The position numbers and the translations under genes were made by a program. Shown in pieces: positions 45,801 through 48,713 of a stretch of 48,713 bases of DNA. The DNA lies in the NCBI GenBank assembly GCA_017857395.1, contig JAFMDF010000033.1, forward strand, positions 1 through 48,713, read 5' to 3'. Under the pieces are notes generated by a model. That model made no database searches, was not told the origin of the DNA, and saw nothing but the letters and a program-made list of their open reading frames with translations. The first letter of the stretch is position 1. Every line of letters starts with the position of its first letter. Source of the stretch: Bacteroidota bacterium (GTDB lineage Bacteria; Bacteroidota; Bacteroidia; Chitinophagales; Saprospiraceae).

Positions 45801-48713
45801 TTAATAAAGTATAAGCTACACTATCATTGACAATTACCCAATTAGGATCATCTAAGGCCAATCCATCAGGAATATATGCATAGATTCTAATAGAATCTGC
45901 CGCTATGTCCCCTTGGTTGAATATTTTTATTTTAGTCGTAATACTATCGCCTGGCATGACATCTCCTGCTGTCAATAATTCATTCGTTAAGGCTAAATCG
46001 AAAAATTCAACCGTCACCATTGTTGGATCCTCATCATCTTCATCTACAGGAGCTATTTGGTTCACAATATCATCAGTCGTTGTATTGACAACTCCACCAG
46101 CATCATTCGTTCTAATATCATCTGGTGAAGAATCATGATCATTATTAATACCATCCTCAGAAATCTCTGCGTGGAAAACAAATTCACTAGCTGGAGAATT
46201 CGGATCTAATACCACTTGTAAAGTCAACATCAGCATGCTATCTGGTGCTAATCCACCTGCTGGTAAACGTCCATTTCCAACCGTCAATAAAATCTGAGCA
46301 GTCGAATCATTTAAGGCAATCCAATTCATAGCATTCGCTCCGTTTAAGGTCGCACCTGCTGGAAGGTATTGCGTGATTTCAATGAAATCTGCGTTAATTG
46401 TTCCTTGGTTAGTAATTTTCACTTTAATGTCTACCGTTTCACCTGGAGCTACTACACTTGCTTGTCCTGATGCTAAAGTTTCAATTAAAGCTAAATCGAA
46501 GAATTGCCCAACTCTTACTATTGCTGGATCATAATCATCCGAACCATCTGTGGCAGCAATATCATCATCATTACCATCTGGTGCATTACCGTTTCCTTCA
46601 CTTGCAGGGTTTGAATCTGCATCGTCTCCTCCGTCTTCTACGATTTCTGCATTATTCGTAATACTTGTACCCATGAAACCTGGTGCAATCTGTAAACTAA
46701 TGTCTACAGAATCCAAACTTCCTGCTGCAATTGTATTCGGGAAAGTATAAGAGCTATCTGCTGCATTCCATGCTGCATCCGCTAATATCATATCCGATGG
46801 GATATAATCTTGTACTTTAATTGTATTTGCTGCTGTATTTAAATCTCCTTGGTTATATACGTAGATTCTAAAAGTAGCGGTATCGCCTGCTGCATAATCA
46901 GAACCTTTGTCAACTAAAATTTTCGTTAATGCTAGGTCATATACATTCGGAATAATTGTTACCGCAACATTTGCTTGATCATCCTCGGTCGCATTATCAT
47001 TATCTGGAGTAGAATCTAAATCTTCTGGGCCTTCTACACTACCAATCTCGTTAAAGGATTGGATTTCTGCCACGTTGACTAAAGATGTTCCATTAAATGT
47101 CTCCTCAATAACAAAATTAACAGCAAATGAAATACTATCTCCTGCCGCTAATGGGCCTGCAATATTATAGCGAAGGTCTCCATTAACAATTCCCCATCCA
47201 GTATTAATACTATCCGCATATACTAAACCAGTCTGAGGGAAATCATTGATATTAATATCAGATACGTCTGTATTTCCTTGGTTGTATACCCAAATGGTAT
47301 AAGCTACTCTATCTCCTGGGCTAACAGTTGTCGATTGGCCATCTGCTAACACCTTATTCAATGCTAAATCATATAATAATACATTAAATAATACAGGATC
47401 ATGATCATCTTCATCAAGGATATTATTATCTACTACATTATCTGTTGGCGTATTTGGTACTCCTCCTATATCATCTGTTAAATCAGTATTTGGTGTAGAA
47501 TCTTCATCCGTATTTGCTCCATCATCTGAAATTTCTGCAAATAAAGTTAAATCGTCTACTCTAATATTTTCATCAAATGCTACTTGTAGCATCACCATCA
47601 CCATACTATCTGGTTGTAAGCCTCCTACTGGTAAGCCATTGCCTGACGTCAAGGTAATTTGTGCCGTTGAATCATTTAAAATAGTCCATCCTAAAAGATT
47701 TGCGGCATTAACCGTTACTCCTGCTGGTAAGGATTGTGTAATGGTTATACTATCTGCATTTAAAGTTCCTTGGTTAAATACGGTGATTTTAATATCTGCT
47801 GTATCTCCAGGAACTACATTATCTGACTGACCTGGTGCAAAGTCTTCGATTAAAGCTAAATCAAAGGTTTGATTAACCGTAATTCCTTGTTGATCATGGT
47901 CATCTTCGTCACCACCTCTTGTGCCATCTTGATTTATTTGGTTATCTTCATTATCCACTCCTTCTCCATCTCCATTACCGTCTATCGCATCTGGCGTAGA
48001 ATCGCTATCATCTCCTGAGTCCGCACTAATCTCTGCCCAGTTCATGATACTTGTGCCCATGAAGTCTGCATTGACCACTAAGCGAATATCCACCGTCGCA
48101 CTTATGCCTACTGCTATGCTTGGGATGATGTAGGTGGAATCTGCGTTCCAATCTCCTGCATTGCCTGTTAACGCTGCCGTGTTAATTGCTGCATTAAAGG
48201 TCATGTCTGCTGGTACGTAATCTGTAATTTCTGTATTCGTTGCAGTTAATGTACCTTGGTTAGAAACCGTTATGGTGAAATTAACGGTATCTCCTGCATT
48301 AACAGTTGCACTCTGACCTATTGCTAACGTTTTTGCTAAAGCTAAATCAAATGTCTGTTCAACTGGCACACTTGCTGGGTCATAATCATCACTTCCATCT
48401 ACTGCTGCAATATCATTATCATTACCATCTGGTGCGTTTCCATTCGCCTCACTTGCTGGGCTCGAATCTACATCATCTCCTCCATCTTCTACAATTTCTG
48501 CGTTATTGGTGATTGAAGTGCCCATGAAACTTGGCTCAATTCGTAAACTAATGTCTACTGAATCTAAGCTTCCTACCGCAATAGCGTTCGGGAAAGTATA
48601 AGAGCTATCCGCTGCATTCCATGCTGCATCTGCTAATATCATATCCGATGGAATGTAATCTTGTACTTTTACTGTATTCGCATCCGCATTTAACGTTCCT
48701 TGGTTATAAACAT
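27853..48713 (-). CDS. Giant T9SS-secreted repeat adhesin, 3' part
   Basis: One frame is open from the right edge to the stop at 27853, coding at least 6,950 residues; the ATG at 48642 is internal, and the true start is beyond the window. From the N-terminal side: 21 DUF11-type units (one cut by the edge) with FDLAL starts and acidic DSTPD...DEDDHDP insertions, an Ig-like unit, a PKD domain, another Ig-like unit, 12 units of SIDGG type, a PKD-like piece, 20 units of about 76 residues (WSPATGLSNPNIANP), one SprB repeat, two to three copies of an unrecognised Cys module, a cadherin-like domain and a CHU_C gliding-motility C-terminal domain (FNAISPNRDDINDYF) ending in NGTYFYIL...GFINIQR. The CHU_C end marks type B T9SS export. 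Such proteins are surface adhesins or SprB-like gliding filaments; ligand unknown. Confidence 0.93.
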   Translation of the reverse strand, partial: VYNQGTLNADANTVKVQDYIPSDMILADAAWNAADSSYTFPNAIAVGSLDSVDISLRIEPSFMGTSITNNAEIVEDGGDDVDSSPASEANGNAPDGNDNDIAAVDGSDDYDPASVPVEQTFDLALAKTLAIGQSATVNAGDTVNFTITVSNQGTLTATNTEITDYVPADMTFNAAINTAALTGNAGDWNADSTYIIPSIAVGISATVDIRLVVNADFMGTSIMNWAEISADSGDDSDSTPDAIDGNGDGEGVDNEDNQINQDGTRGGDEDDHDQQGITVNQTFDLALIEDFAPGQSDNVVPGDTADIKITVFNQGTLNADSITITQSLPAGVTVNAANLLGWTILNDSTAQITLTSGNGLPVGGLQPDSMVMVMLQVAFDENIRVDDLTLFAEISDDGANTDEDSTPNTDLTDDIGGVPNTPTDNVVDNNILDEDDHDPVLFNVLLYDLALNKVLADGQSTTVSPGDRVAYTIWVYNQGNTDVSDININDFPQTGLVYADSINTGWGIVNGDLRYNIAGPLAAGDSISFAVNFVIEETFNGTSLVNVAEIQSFNEIGSVEGPEDLDSTPDNDNATEDDQANVAVTIIPNVYDLALTKILVDKGSDYAAGDTATFRIYVYNQGDLNTAANTIKVQDYIPSDMILADAAWNAADSSYTFPNTIAAGSLDSVDISLQIAPGFMGTSITNNAEIVEDGGDDADSNPASEGNGNAPDGNDDDIAATDGSDDYDPAIVRVGQFFDLALIETLASGQASVVAPGETVDIKVKITNQGTINADFIEITQYLPAGATLNGANAMNWIALNDSTAQILLTVGNGRLPAGGLAPDSMLMLTLQVVLDPNSPASEFVFHAEISEDGINNDHDSSPDDIRTNDAGGVVNTTTDDIVNQIAPVDEDDEDPTMVTVEFFDLALTNELLTAGDVMPGDSITTKIKIFNQGDIAADSIRIYAYIPDGLALDDPNWVIVNDSVAYTLLTVADGELPNGGLLADSMTMITVGFNIEPTFMGDILLVNTEIGSVTDENGNPVTDIDSTPDSTDNDIVGADNVVDGTNNDEDDHDPVFVNVTQVFDLALIETLAPGQANVVRPGETVDIKVKVTNQGTLNADTIELTQYLPAGVTLNAANAMGWTALNDSTAQILLTVGNGLLPAGGLTPDSMVMLTLQVVLEANVTAAEFVFHAEISEDGQNNDIDSTPDDNRTNDAGGDVNTATDDIVDQTPPTDEDDEDPTMVTVEYFDLALTTEILTASPIAVWDSVTAKMTVFNQGDIPADSIRVYAYLPDGLMLDDPNWIVVNDSTVYTVLTIADGELPAGGLEPNEMTMVTIGLEIDAAFTGAELILVAEIGTATDNNGNPVTDQDSTPDGVNDDIVGGDNVVDNNNNDEDDHDLATITLGHTFDLALKKTLAIGQNTTVSPGDTVSYLITIYNQGTLTAEGIQLVDYLTPDLEFINIPSINPNWFQFGGSNPGYIINTPLAAGDSISVPVSFRVNPSFTGMSLTNTAEIAAADNDGNAGTTAPTDKDSNPDALPGDNFGGNDLIDSSNGDEDDHDSEPITVRQPYDLALTKVLVDNGSIYQPKDTVTFRIYIHNQGTIDATSVTVKDIIPNGLILADANWNADSTYTFNSGLVAGAMDSVDIALQIAPTFSGTSITNNAEISATTNVLNQTDEDSTPNSEDGNSAPDGNDNDLAATDGSDDYDPATVDVNQIFDLALIETLAPGQANLVRPGETVDLKVKVTNQGTLSASFIELTQYLPAGAILNMASPMGWMAINDSTAMIQLTAGNGLPIGGLAPDSMVMLGLQVILDENVTAQEFIFHAEISEDGANNDIDSTPDDNRTNDAGGDVNTATDDIVDQTPPTDEDDEDPTMVMVEYFDLALTTEITTTGAIMSGDSVTAKIKVFNQGEIPADSIRVYAYTSDSLLVNDSNWVIVNDSVAYTLLTVADGELPVGGLLPDSMTMVTIGLMIDPAFTGMELTVVGEIGSATDQNGEPVSDVDSTPDSDNTDVIGGDNITDSSNGDEDDHDPASIAVGQLFDLALTKVLVGNNAYLPGDTATFRIYIYNQGAVTATSVTVKDIIPSDLILADPNWTSNEYTFAGGLAIGATDSVDIALQIAPNFMGTSITNNAEISAATNALNQDDEDSTPNSEDGNSTPDGNDNDVTLIDGSDDYDPATITVGQIFDLALIETLAPGQANIVRPGETVDIKVKVTNQGTLNADTIEITQYLPAGVTLNAGNAMGWTALNDSTAQILLTVGNGLLPAGGLAPDSMVMLTLQVVLDANVTATEFVFNAEISADGQNNDQDSTPDDVRNNDAGGEVNTATDDSIDQIPPTDEDDEDPVSVSVEYFDLALTNELVTTGNLLPGDSVTTKIKVTNQGDIAADSIRIYAYIPEGLTLDDPNWIVVNDSIAYTLLTVADGELPVGGVEADSMVMITLGLNIEPTFMGTSLVVAAEIGGATDQNGNPVTDQDSTPDATNSDPYGGDNVTDNSNGDEDDHDPAPITIGQIFDLALIEELAPGQSENIVPGDTADVKITVFNQGTLNADNITITQALPAGVSLNAANLLGWTILNDSTVQITLTSGNGLPAGGLQPDSMVMVMLQIAINENVRVDNLTLFAEISDDGANTDDDSTPNTDLTDDLGGVPNSATDNVTDGTNNDEDDHDPVFFNVQLYDLALNKVLAAGQSTSVRPGEMVSYTIWVYNQGNTDVSDININDYPATGLVYVDSLNVGWSLVNGDLRYNITGPLAAGDSIAVDINLIVEPTFTGTAIQNIAEIQSFNEIGSVENIKDLDSTPANEDSTEDDQASAALTIIPNDFDLALTLTAASGQAVSINAGEEVETKVTIFNQGNTTADFIEITANIPDGTSLSTVNANGWTQINDSTVVITLTAADLPNGGIASGEMHMIPLFLVVDTEFMGTSLTVWAEISDDGAGNNDTDSTPNADFNDDIFGGDNITNNTGNDEDDHDPVTFTLTQTFDLALTKRLADSQLSGVLPGEVIQYTITVYNQGSLDAYDVDVVDYIPTDMSLVAIQGWSGLTATTAGQTIPFIAASDSASLNIFLQLAPTFSGTSITNNAEIAEASMTSGGLAAGDDDSTPDNIFGNDGTPINNAITDPADEDDSDYETIEVGTFDLALDKRLAATQSDIVNIGDDIDYEICVTNEGNVDAYNISVVDRIPSGLALSTNDNNSWLPQSATSVYKVIAGPVAPGQEVCLNIKLTLSNGNPGADFVNVAEIFGQQDAQGNSIKDIDSTPDLVEENEEFEEDDNGSAIINLFACPDNVVTTSLENICQGESVQLGVTTLTNLPVTYSWTPTSGLDDPFSATPIASPFVSTTYIVATNVAAEACIIYDTIRVNVYDVPNPDFHANVACVGEPTIFDDETVTYTTLTGWFWDFGDNVGTSTEQNPSYTYQNAGHYIVKLITESTNGCRDSVWQEITVNPGAQAGAKGRQDTICIGECVELLAQGGTSFAWSPAATLNHTDCYNPIACPTVTTTYYVDVTNDFGCTSRDSVTITVIPGPTVTVDMTDISECGVFDGSITVNAAGLANNYEYSIDGGLTYRSANTFTGLPAASYLVVVKGGGCEIPYPNNPVIIGGPQSPRITAVPTVNPSCTADDGSITIEADGASNLVYSINGGINWVTENVFTNLGGGTYYIAVASADLSCVTYYPPVTLVKPAAPVFTDVQTTNPSDCGVNDGTVSIIATGADALEYGLSNGLMTVWQSSNNFINLPAGIYDVYVRNAGNTCETAYALNSIELADPTAPSLTAVQVTQPSDCGVDNALITILSTPGSAPIEYSIDGGINWNNFAFYENLQPGTYNVFVRNQGGTCEIAYSNNPIDISYPDAPTIVEVIHNQPQDCTTPDGRIEITAEGGAADLVYSIDAGATWQESSIFLGLSGGIYNVRVANSDESCIAIYPTIELFDAIGGTIDGVTVDGNCGEGTGTISIEATSNTPLEYSVDNGATYQSSNNFFNLPNGTYNVLIRNVNDNCAVAYSNNPINVNYPDGAAIVEVIHTQPQDCTTPNGRIEIIAEGGAVDLVYSIDAGTTWQESRIFSGLSGGIYNVRVANSDESCIAVYPTIELFDAIGGTIDEVNVDGGCGDGTGTISIAATSNTPLEYSVDNGATYQSSNNFFNLPNGNYNILIRNVNDNCATAYSNNPVNIDRGFTGIDNVLTSDPIECGSEDGSISVNATGGNLVYSVDGGVNFQGSPDFNDLPAGIYNIFIQDLITGCEEAYIFNPLELVGPPQPTIRQIEVTASTDCAANDAVITIAADGDGSLQYSLDGSTWSNGNTFINLLPGLYNVHVRNTDESCSAAYESNPVLITAPEGPAIIDCVGSNPTDCNVNDGTLTVIASGGQGNLQYSIDGGTTWQASNLFTDLAAGIYSVAVANEDETCKAIHPLCELVAPQLPVLNEVAAVNPSICGEDNGSITILADGNGGLEYSIDGGSNWSGNSFFGNLAAGDYEVVVRNATDNCIVNNGIITLDAPAAPTVIAGMENESTCTGNSLPVSITISENIAQYTILGSGGYLNANVAGGTLTFDAYLNGVVNNFTVTLENEDGCSVVEEFAIFQAADPEADFIVHNPTCAASDVTIEFTGEASPGAILTWDVGSATIVSASAETATAPAGATLVVQWAIAGGKTISLDINDGGCEDRKVQNVNVNKSPFADAGADVTICDGECVQLNGLGNGAQYQWSPAIGLSATDIPNPMACPPTTTTYQLLVMGSEGCMVMDEVTVTVAGALTANAGPDQSTCEGESIQLEASGGVSYVWSPSTGLSNPNIANPVATPQTITTYTVEVTNASGCIGRDVMVVNVNPKPIVEAGEEQMICVGENTMLSATGAISYEWSPASGLSSTNTATPIASPTTTTTYTVIGTDINGCTATDEVTVIVGGNAQANAGADVEVCLGAATQLNASGGVIYSWSPTTGLDNPNIANPTASPNSTTTYTVTVTNLDGCIGTDEVTVSVNGFIAANAGADQTVCSDTPAFLNATGGISYVWSPATGLNNPTIESPVATITTTTTYTVTATNAQGCTATDEVTIAVSNNAVAEAGADQTICNGASAFLNATGGVNYTWSPATGLSNPTIANPVATPTTTMTYTVSVTTADGCTATDQVMVTVRDNPIVNAGADQTICNGATAFLNATGGVNYTWSPATGLSNPNIANPVATPNTTMTYTVSVTTADGCIATDQVMVTVRDNPIVNAGADQTICNGATAFLSATGGVNYTWSPATGLSNPNIANPVATPTTTMTYTVSVTTADGCTATDQVMVTVRDNPIVNAGADQTICNGATAFLNATGGVNYTWSPATGLNNANIANPVATPNTTMTYTVSVTTADGCTATDQVMVTVRDNPIVNAGADQTICNGATAFLNATGGVNYTWSPATGLNNANIANPVATPTTTMTYTVSVTTADGCTATDQVMVTVGNNPIVNAGADQTICNGATAFLNATGGVNYVWSPATGLSNPTIANPVTTPTTTMTYTVSVTTADGCTATDQVMVTVNGACDSDGDGYSDAQESQLGSDPNDPCDPDGAVANAGADQTICNGSTAFLNATGGVNYIWSPSFGLSNANIANPVATPSTTTTYTVTVRDANNCVATDQVTVLVGSGAIINAGVDQTVCSGSSVFLNATGGVNCVWSPATGLSNPNVPNPIATVNQTTTYTVTCYDAQGCTSTDQVTIFVNDNINVGITPNTSTCGSQPVALAATGGTTYSWSPATGLSNPNIANPIANPNTTTTYCVTTTNAQGCSGTACTTVSVNPGPTVVGCPDKYICNGGSVRLTVNGGVSWVWSPSTGLDNPFSPAPNASPNVTTTYTVTGTDAFGCSASDLVVVTVNGSATVNAGPDQTTCGGSTVQLSASGGVTYNWSPSFGLSNPNIANPTLTPIATTTYTVQVTTAEGCVGTDQVTVFVNNGAQVNAGQDQTTCVGSSTTLNATGGSNYTWSPATGLSNPNIANPTASPSVTTTYTVTSTSGGNCTSSDQVTVFVTQPTEVVGCEDKTICPGGSIQLTVTTGASYLYSPATGLSDPTSPTPFASPAQTTVYTVFVTDANGCVGSDEIVVFVSGDAVANAGPDQTVCAGNTAQLAASGGISYSWSPTFGLSNPNIANPTVSPIATTTYTVTVRTAGGCVDTDQVTVAVSNGAAANAGVDQSICAGESAFLNASGGLTYNWSPATGLSNPNIANPVASPASTTIYTVTTNNGNGCVGSDQVTVSVLGAPTVNPSIINPGCCNNDGRISLAVFGGSGDFTYAWSPNVSNSSTANNLPAGNYKIVITDRMGCDVISNINLTQDCNNCTPISPEREVCVAQGATVGELCLPVRQEDIGQYLITASGQTINPNHGCNFENLTAYSYSLLQGGGNSGPYKVDNWTVNGAMYTTMVNNMAELTNWMNSVDPAGNWTQDASVLIIRGGNPAATYGDLTITHQVTWIETTLNPNVTGVATGTLVEVPMGNASELIVTIRNISTCCEETVLLKRCFDATPTPVCTEEIVAMQQTTVTTTNCNVGGQICVEIPLENVLDYSITVNGANYTGGFMGCNFDTLYAYTYFTMPDRGANGPYRLRSWSVNGQTYSGQFNNLNELVNLMNAWDSNGNWFQDPSTLTLQGGVAASTYGMMDIEQLNTGAFAILELNSNLVPMGTLLTFNAGVNQVTISNNFTLCEDSFTATVLCNGGKPECEDFIASTAEQYRIATCNETIGFCVEIPRSELGNFTIDHNGEMYTGEVDKCDTDANSIQLYAGAGKHVFTFTNELTGCEDQLVIKVNCLQIGDSKIPIADNGLSIDNPTVTPTVDKSNGLPVATDNETTTMVNESSIIEVVSEDRAAAEVTINILEAPKYGTVTINTDNTVTYEPATDYCNAQEPDFFRYELCNGQGCEEATVKVTVACAPIKVFNAISPNRDDINDYFKIEGLEAYPENELKIFNRYGKLLYEQTGYDNSWGGEVDGEILPNGTYFYILSDGKGKQHSGFINIQR
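27856..28117 (-). other. CHU_C / T9SS type B sorting domain
   Basis: The last 87 residues of the giant protein: IKVFNAISPNRDDINDYFKI, LKIFNRYGKLLYE and PNGTYFYIL. This order of strands is the gliding motility-associated C-terminal domain that type IX secretion recognises. Confidence 0.92.
28115..28385 (-). other. Cadherin-like/tandem-95 domain
   Basis: A region with PVATDNETTTMVNES, ILEAPKYGTVTINTDNTVTYEP and FFRYELCNGQGCEEATVKVTV, the pattern of cadherin-like (VCBS-related) modules common just before CHU_C in Bacteroidota adhesins. Confidence 0.75.
28480..29880 (-). repeat. Unrecognised Cys-containing module, two full copies and a short one
   Basis: Copy A (29880-29340) and copy B (29330-28760) share the order: C-x-E-(I/L)C(L/V)xxPxEx, a short strand, GCNF followed by a tyrosine-rich strand (AYSY or AYTY), GPYxxxxWxVNG, a helix ending LxNxMN, xGNWxQD and a closing strand pair with a Cys. 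Copy C (28745-28480) is about 90 residues, keeps CVEIP and CDTDA but lacks the middle. Full length is about 180 residues. I do not recognise it. Confidence 0.6.
29900..30105 (-). other. SprB repeat
   Basis: The region NPGCCNNDGRISLAVFGGSG, FTYAWSP and GNYKIVITDRMGCDVISNINL is a textbook SprB repeat, the unit that forms the long filament of the gliding adhesin SprB. Confidence 0.85.
30112..34766 (-). repeat. Array of 20 Ig/PKD-like units of about 76 residues
   Basis: Each unit reads NAGADQTICNG, FLNATGGVNYTWSPATGL, NPNIANPVATP, TYTVSVTTADGC and TDQVMVTV, repeated every about 228 bases. Twenty are counted; two similar units lie earlier in the protein. One short interruption, DSDGDGYSDAQ and PNDPCDPDG at 32167-32257, is a thrombospondin-3/calcium-binding linker. 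Units 6-11 (32262-33620) are nearly identical at the DNA level. Confidence 0.88.
32262..33620 (-). repeat. Six nearly identical 228-bp tandem units
   Basis: The phrase GTTACCATTACTTGGTC recurs near 32266, 32490, 32718, 32946, 33174 and 33402, a strict 228-base period, with only scattered substitutions between units (mainly NPNIANP against NNANIANP and TPN against TPT). The near identity of DNA, not only protein, points to recent duplication or homogenisation. Confidence 0.9.
35290..38190 (-). repeat. Array of 12 SIDGG-type units
   Basis: Twelve units of about 80 residues with DCGxxDGxIxIxAxG, YSIDGGxxWxxSNxFxNL, AGxYxVxVRNxxxxC and an AYSNNPI-like end. They resemble known SprB-type adhesin repeats. 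Two neighbouring pairs at about 36240-37210 are near-copies of each other with a spacing of 483 bases (161 codons). Confidence 0.8.
38440..38675 (-). other. PKD domain
   Basis: PNPDFHANVACVGEPTIFDD, the strand FWDFGDN and TSTEQNPSYTYQNAGHYIVK are the standard PKD order, with the WDFGD centre intact. Confidence 0.85.
38935..48713 (-). repeat. Array of 21 DUF11 units
   Basis: FDLAL or YDLAL begins each unit; 20 are complete and one is cut by the right edge. Starts lie near 48340, 47860, 47360, 46930, 46490, 45990, 45510, 45015, 44530, 44050, 43600, 43110, 42630, 42195, 41690, 41210, 40720, 40290, 39810 and 39350, 430-500 bases apart. Each has GDTVxFxIxVxNQGT, a W near the centre and an acidic insertion DSTPD...DEDDHDP that looks fit to bind calcium. 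Units recur in trios (see findings). Confidence 0.9.

Noticed and set aside
28283-48512. Many plus-strand frames inside the giant gene
   Set aside because: They are mirror images of the DUF11 and Ig-like repeats, with recurring phrases that follow from the minus-strand coding sequence; none has a recognisable domain.

Overview
The window looks like a chromosomal segment of an AT-rich Bacteroidota, probably a Saprospiria/Lewinella-type marine or aquatic bacterium. The evidence is two kinds of type IX secretion (T9SS) sorting domain (a type A tail near the left end and a CHU_C/type B tail on the giant gene), exported proteins with Bacteroidota family architectures, promoter-like TAnnTTTG boxes, and start sites without strong Shine-Dalgarno sequences. 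I see no rRNA, tRNA, CRISPR array, prophage or intact insertion sequence.

Layout. 1-5.7 kb: the 3' end of a T9SS cargo protein, an orphan McrC-family nuclease subunit, a convergent SH3 lipoprotein-like exported protein, and a small operon of TetR regulator, NTF2-like protein and tandem DinB-like protein. 5.9-12.9 kb: a large phospholipase-D-family lipoprotein, an AarF/UbiB kinase-like protein, a metallophosphoesterase, a VOC protein, and a two-gene split YeeE/YedE sulfur transporter preceded by a Crp/Fnr-type dyad. 13-23.9 kb: a CarboxypepD_reg secreted protein, an unknown exported protein, a 57-codon secreted fragment, an FtsX/MacB-type permease, a Prc/Tsp periplasmic protease, a small exported protein, a Bacteroidota-specific cytosolic protein and a PnuC-like membrane protein. 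24-27.6 kb: a sulfatase lipoprotein, a decayed RhuM/Fic fragment, a secreted nuclease-like protein with a C-terminal Cys/His motif, a DUF4468-like protein and CutA. 27.85-48.7 kb (43 percent of the window): one giant minus-strand gene, open past the right edge, coding for at least 6,950 residues of repeats (21 DUF11 units, 12 SIDGG-type units, 20 Ig/PKD-like units in one array plus two outliers, SprB, a two- to three-copy unrecognised module, a cadherin-like domain) ending in the CHU_C T9SS signal; it is most likely a cell-surface adhesin or gliding-type filament.

The most unusual general signal is in the spacers: at least nine intergenic regions carry long inverted repeats, many assembled from tandem 7- or 8-base words, and nearly every spacer uses a different word. 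They sit behind genes, abut or disrupt gene ends (the AarF start, the RhuM relic) and look like a class of short-tandem-repeat palindromes rather than classical terminators, although five ordinary hairpin/T-tract terminators are also present.
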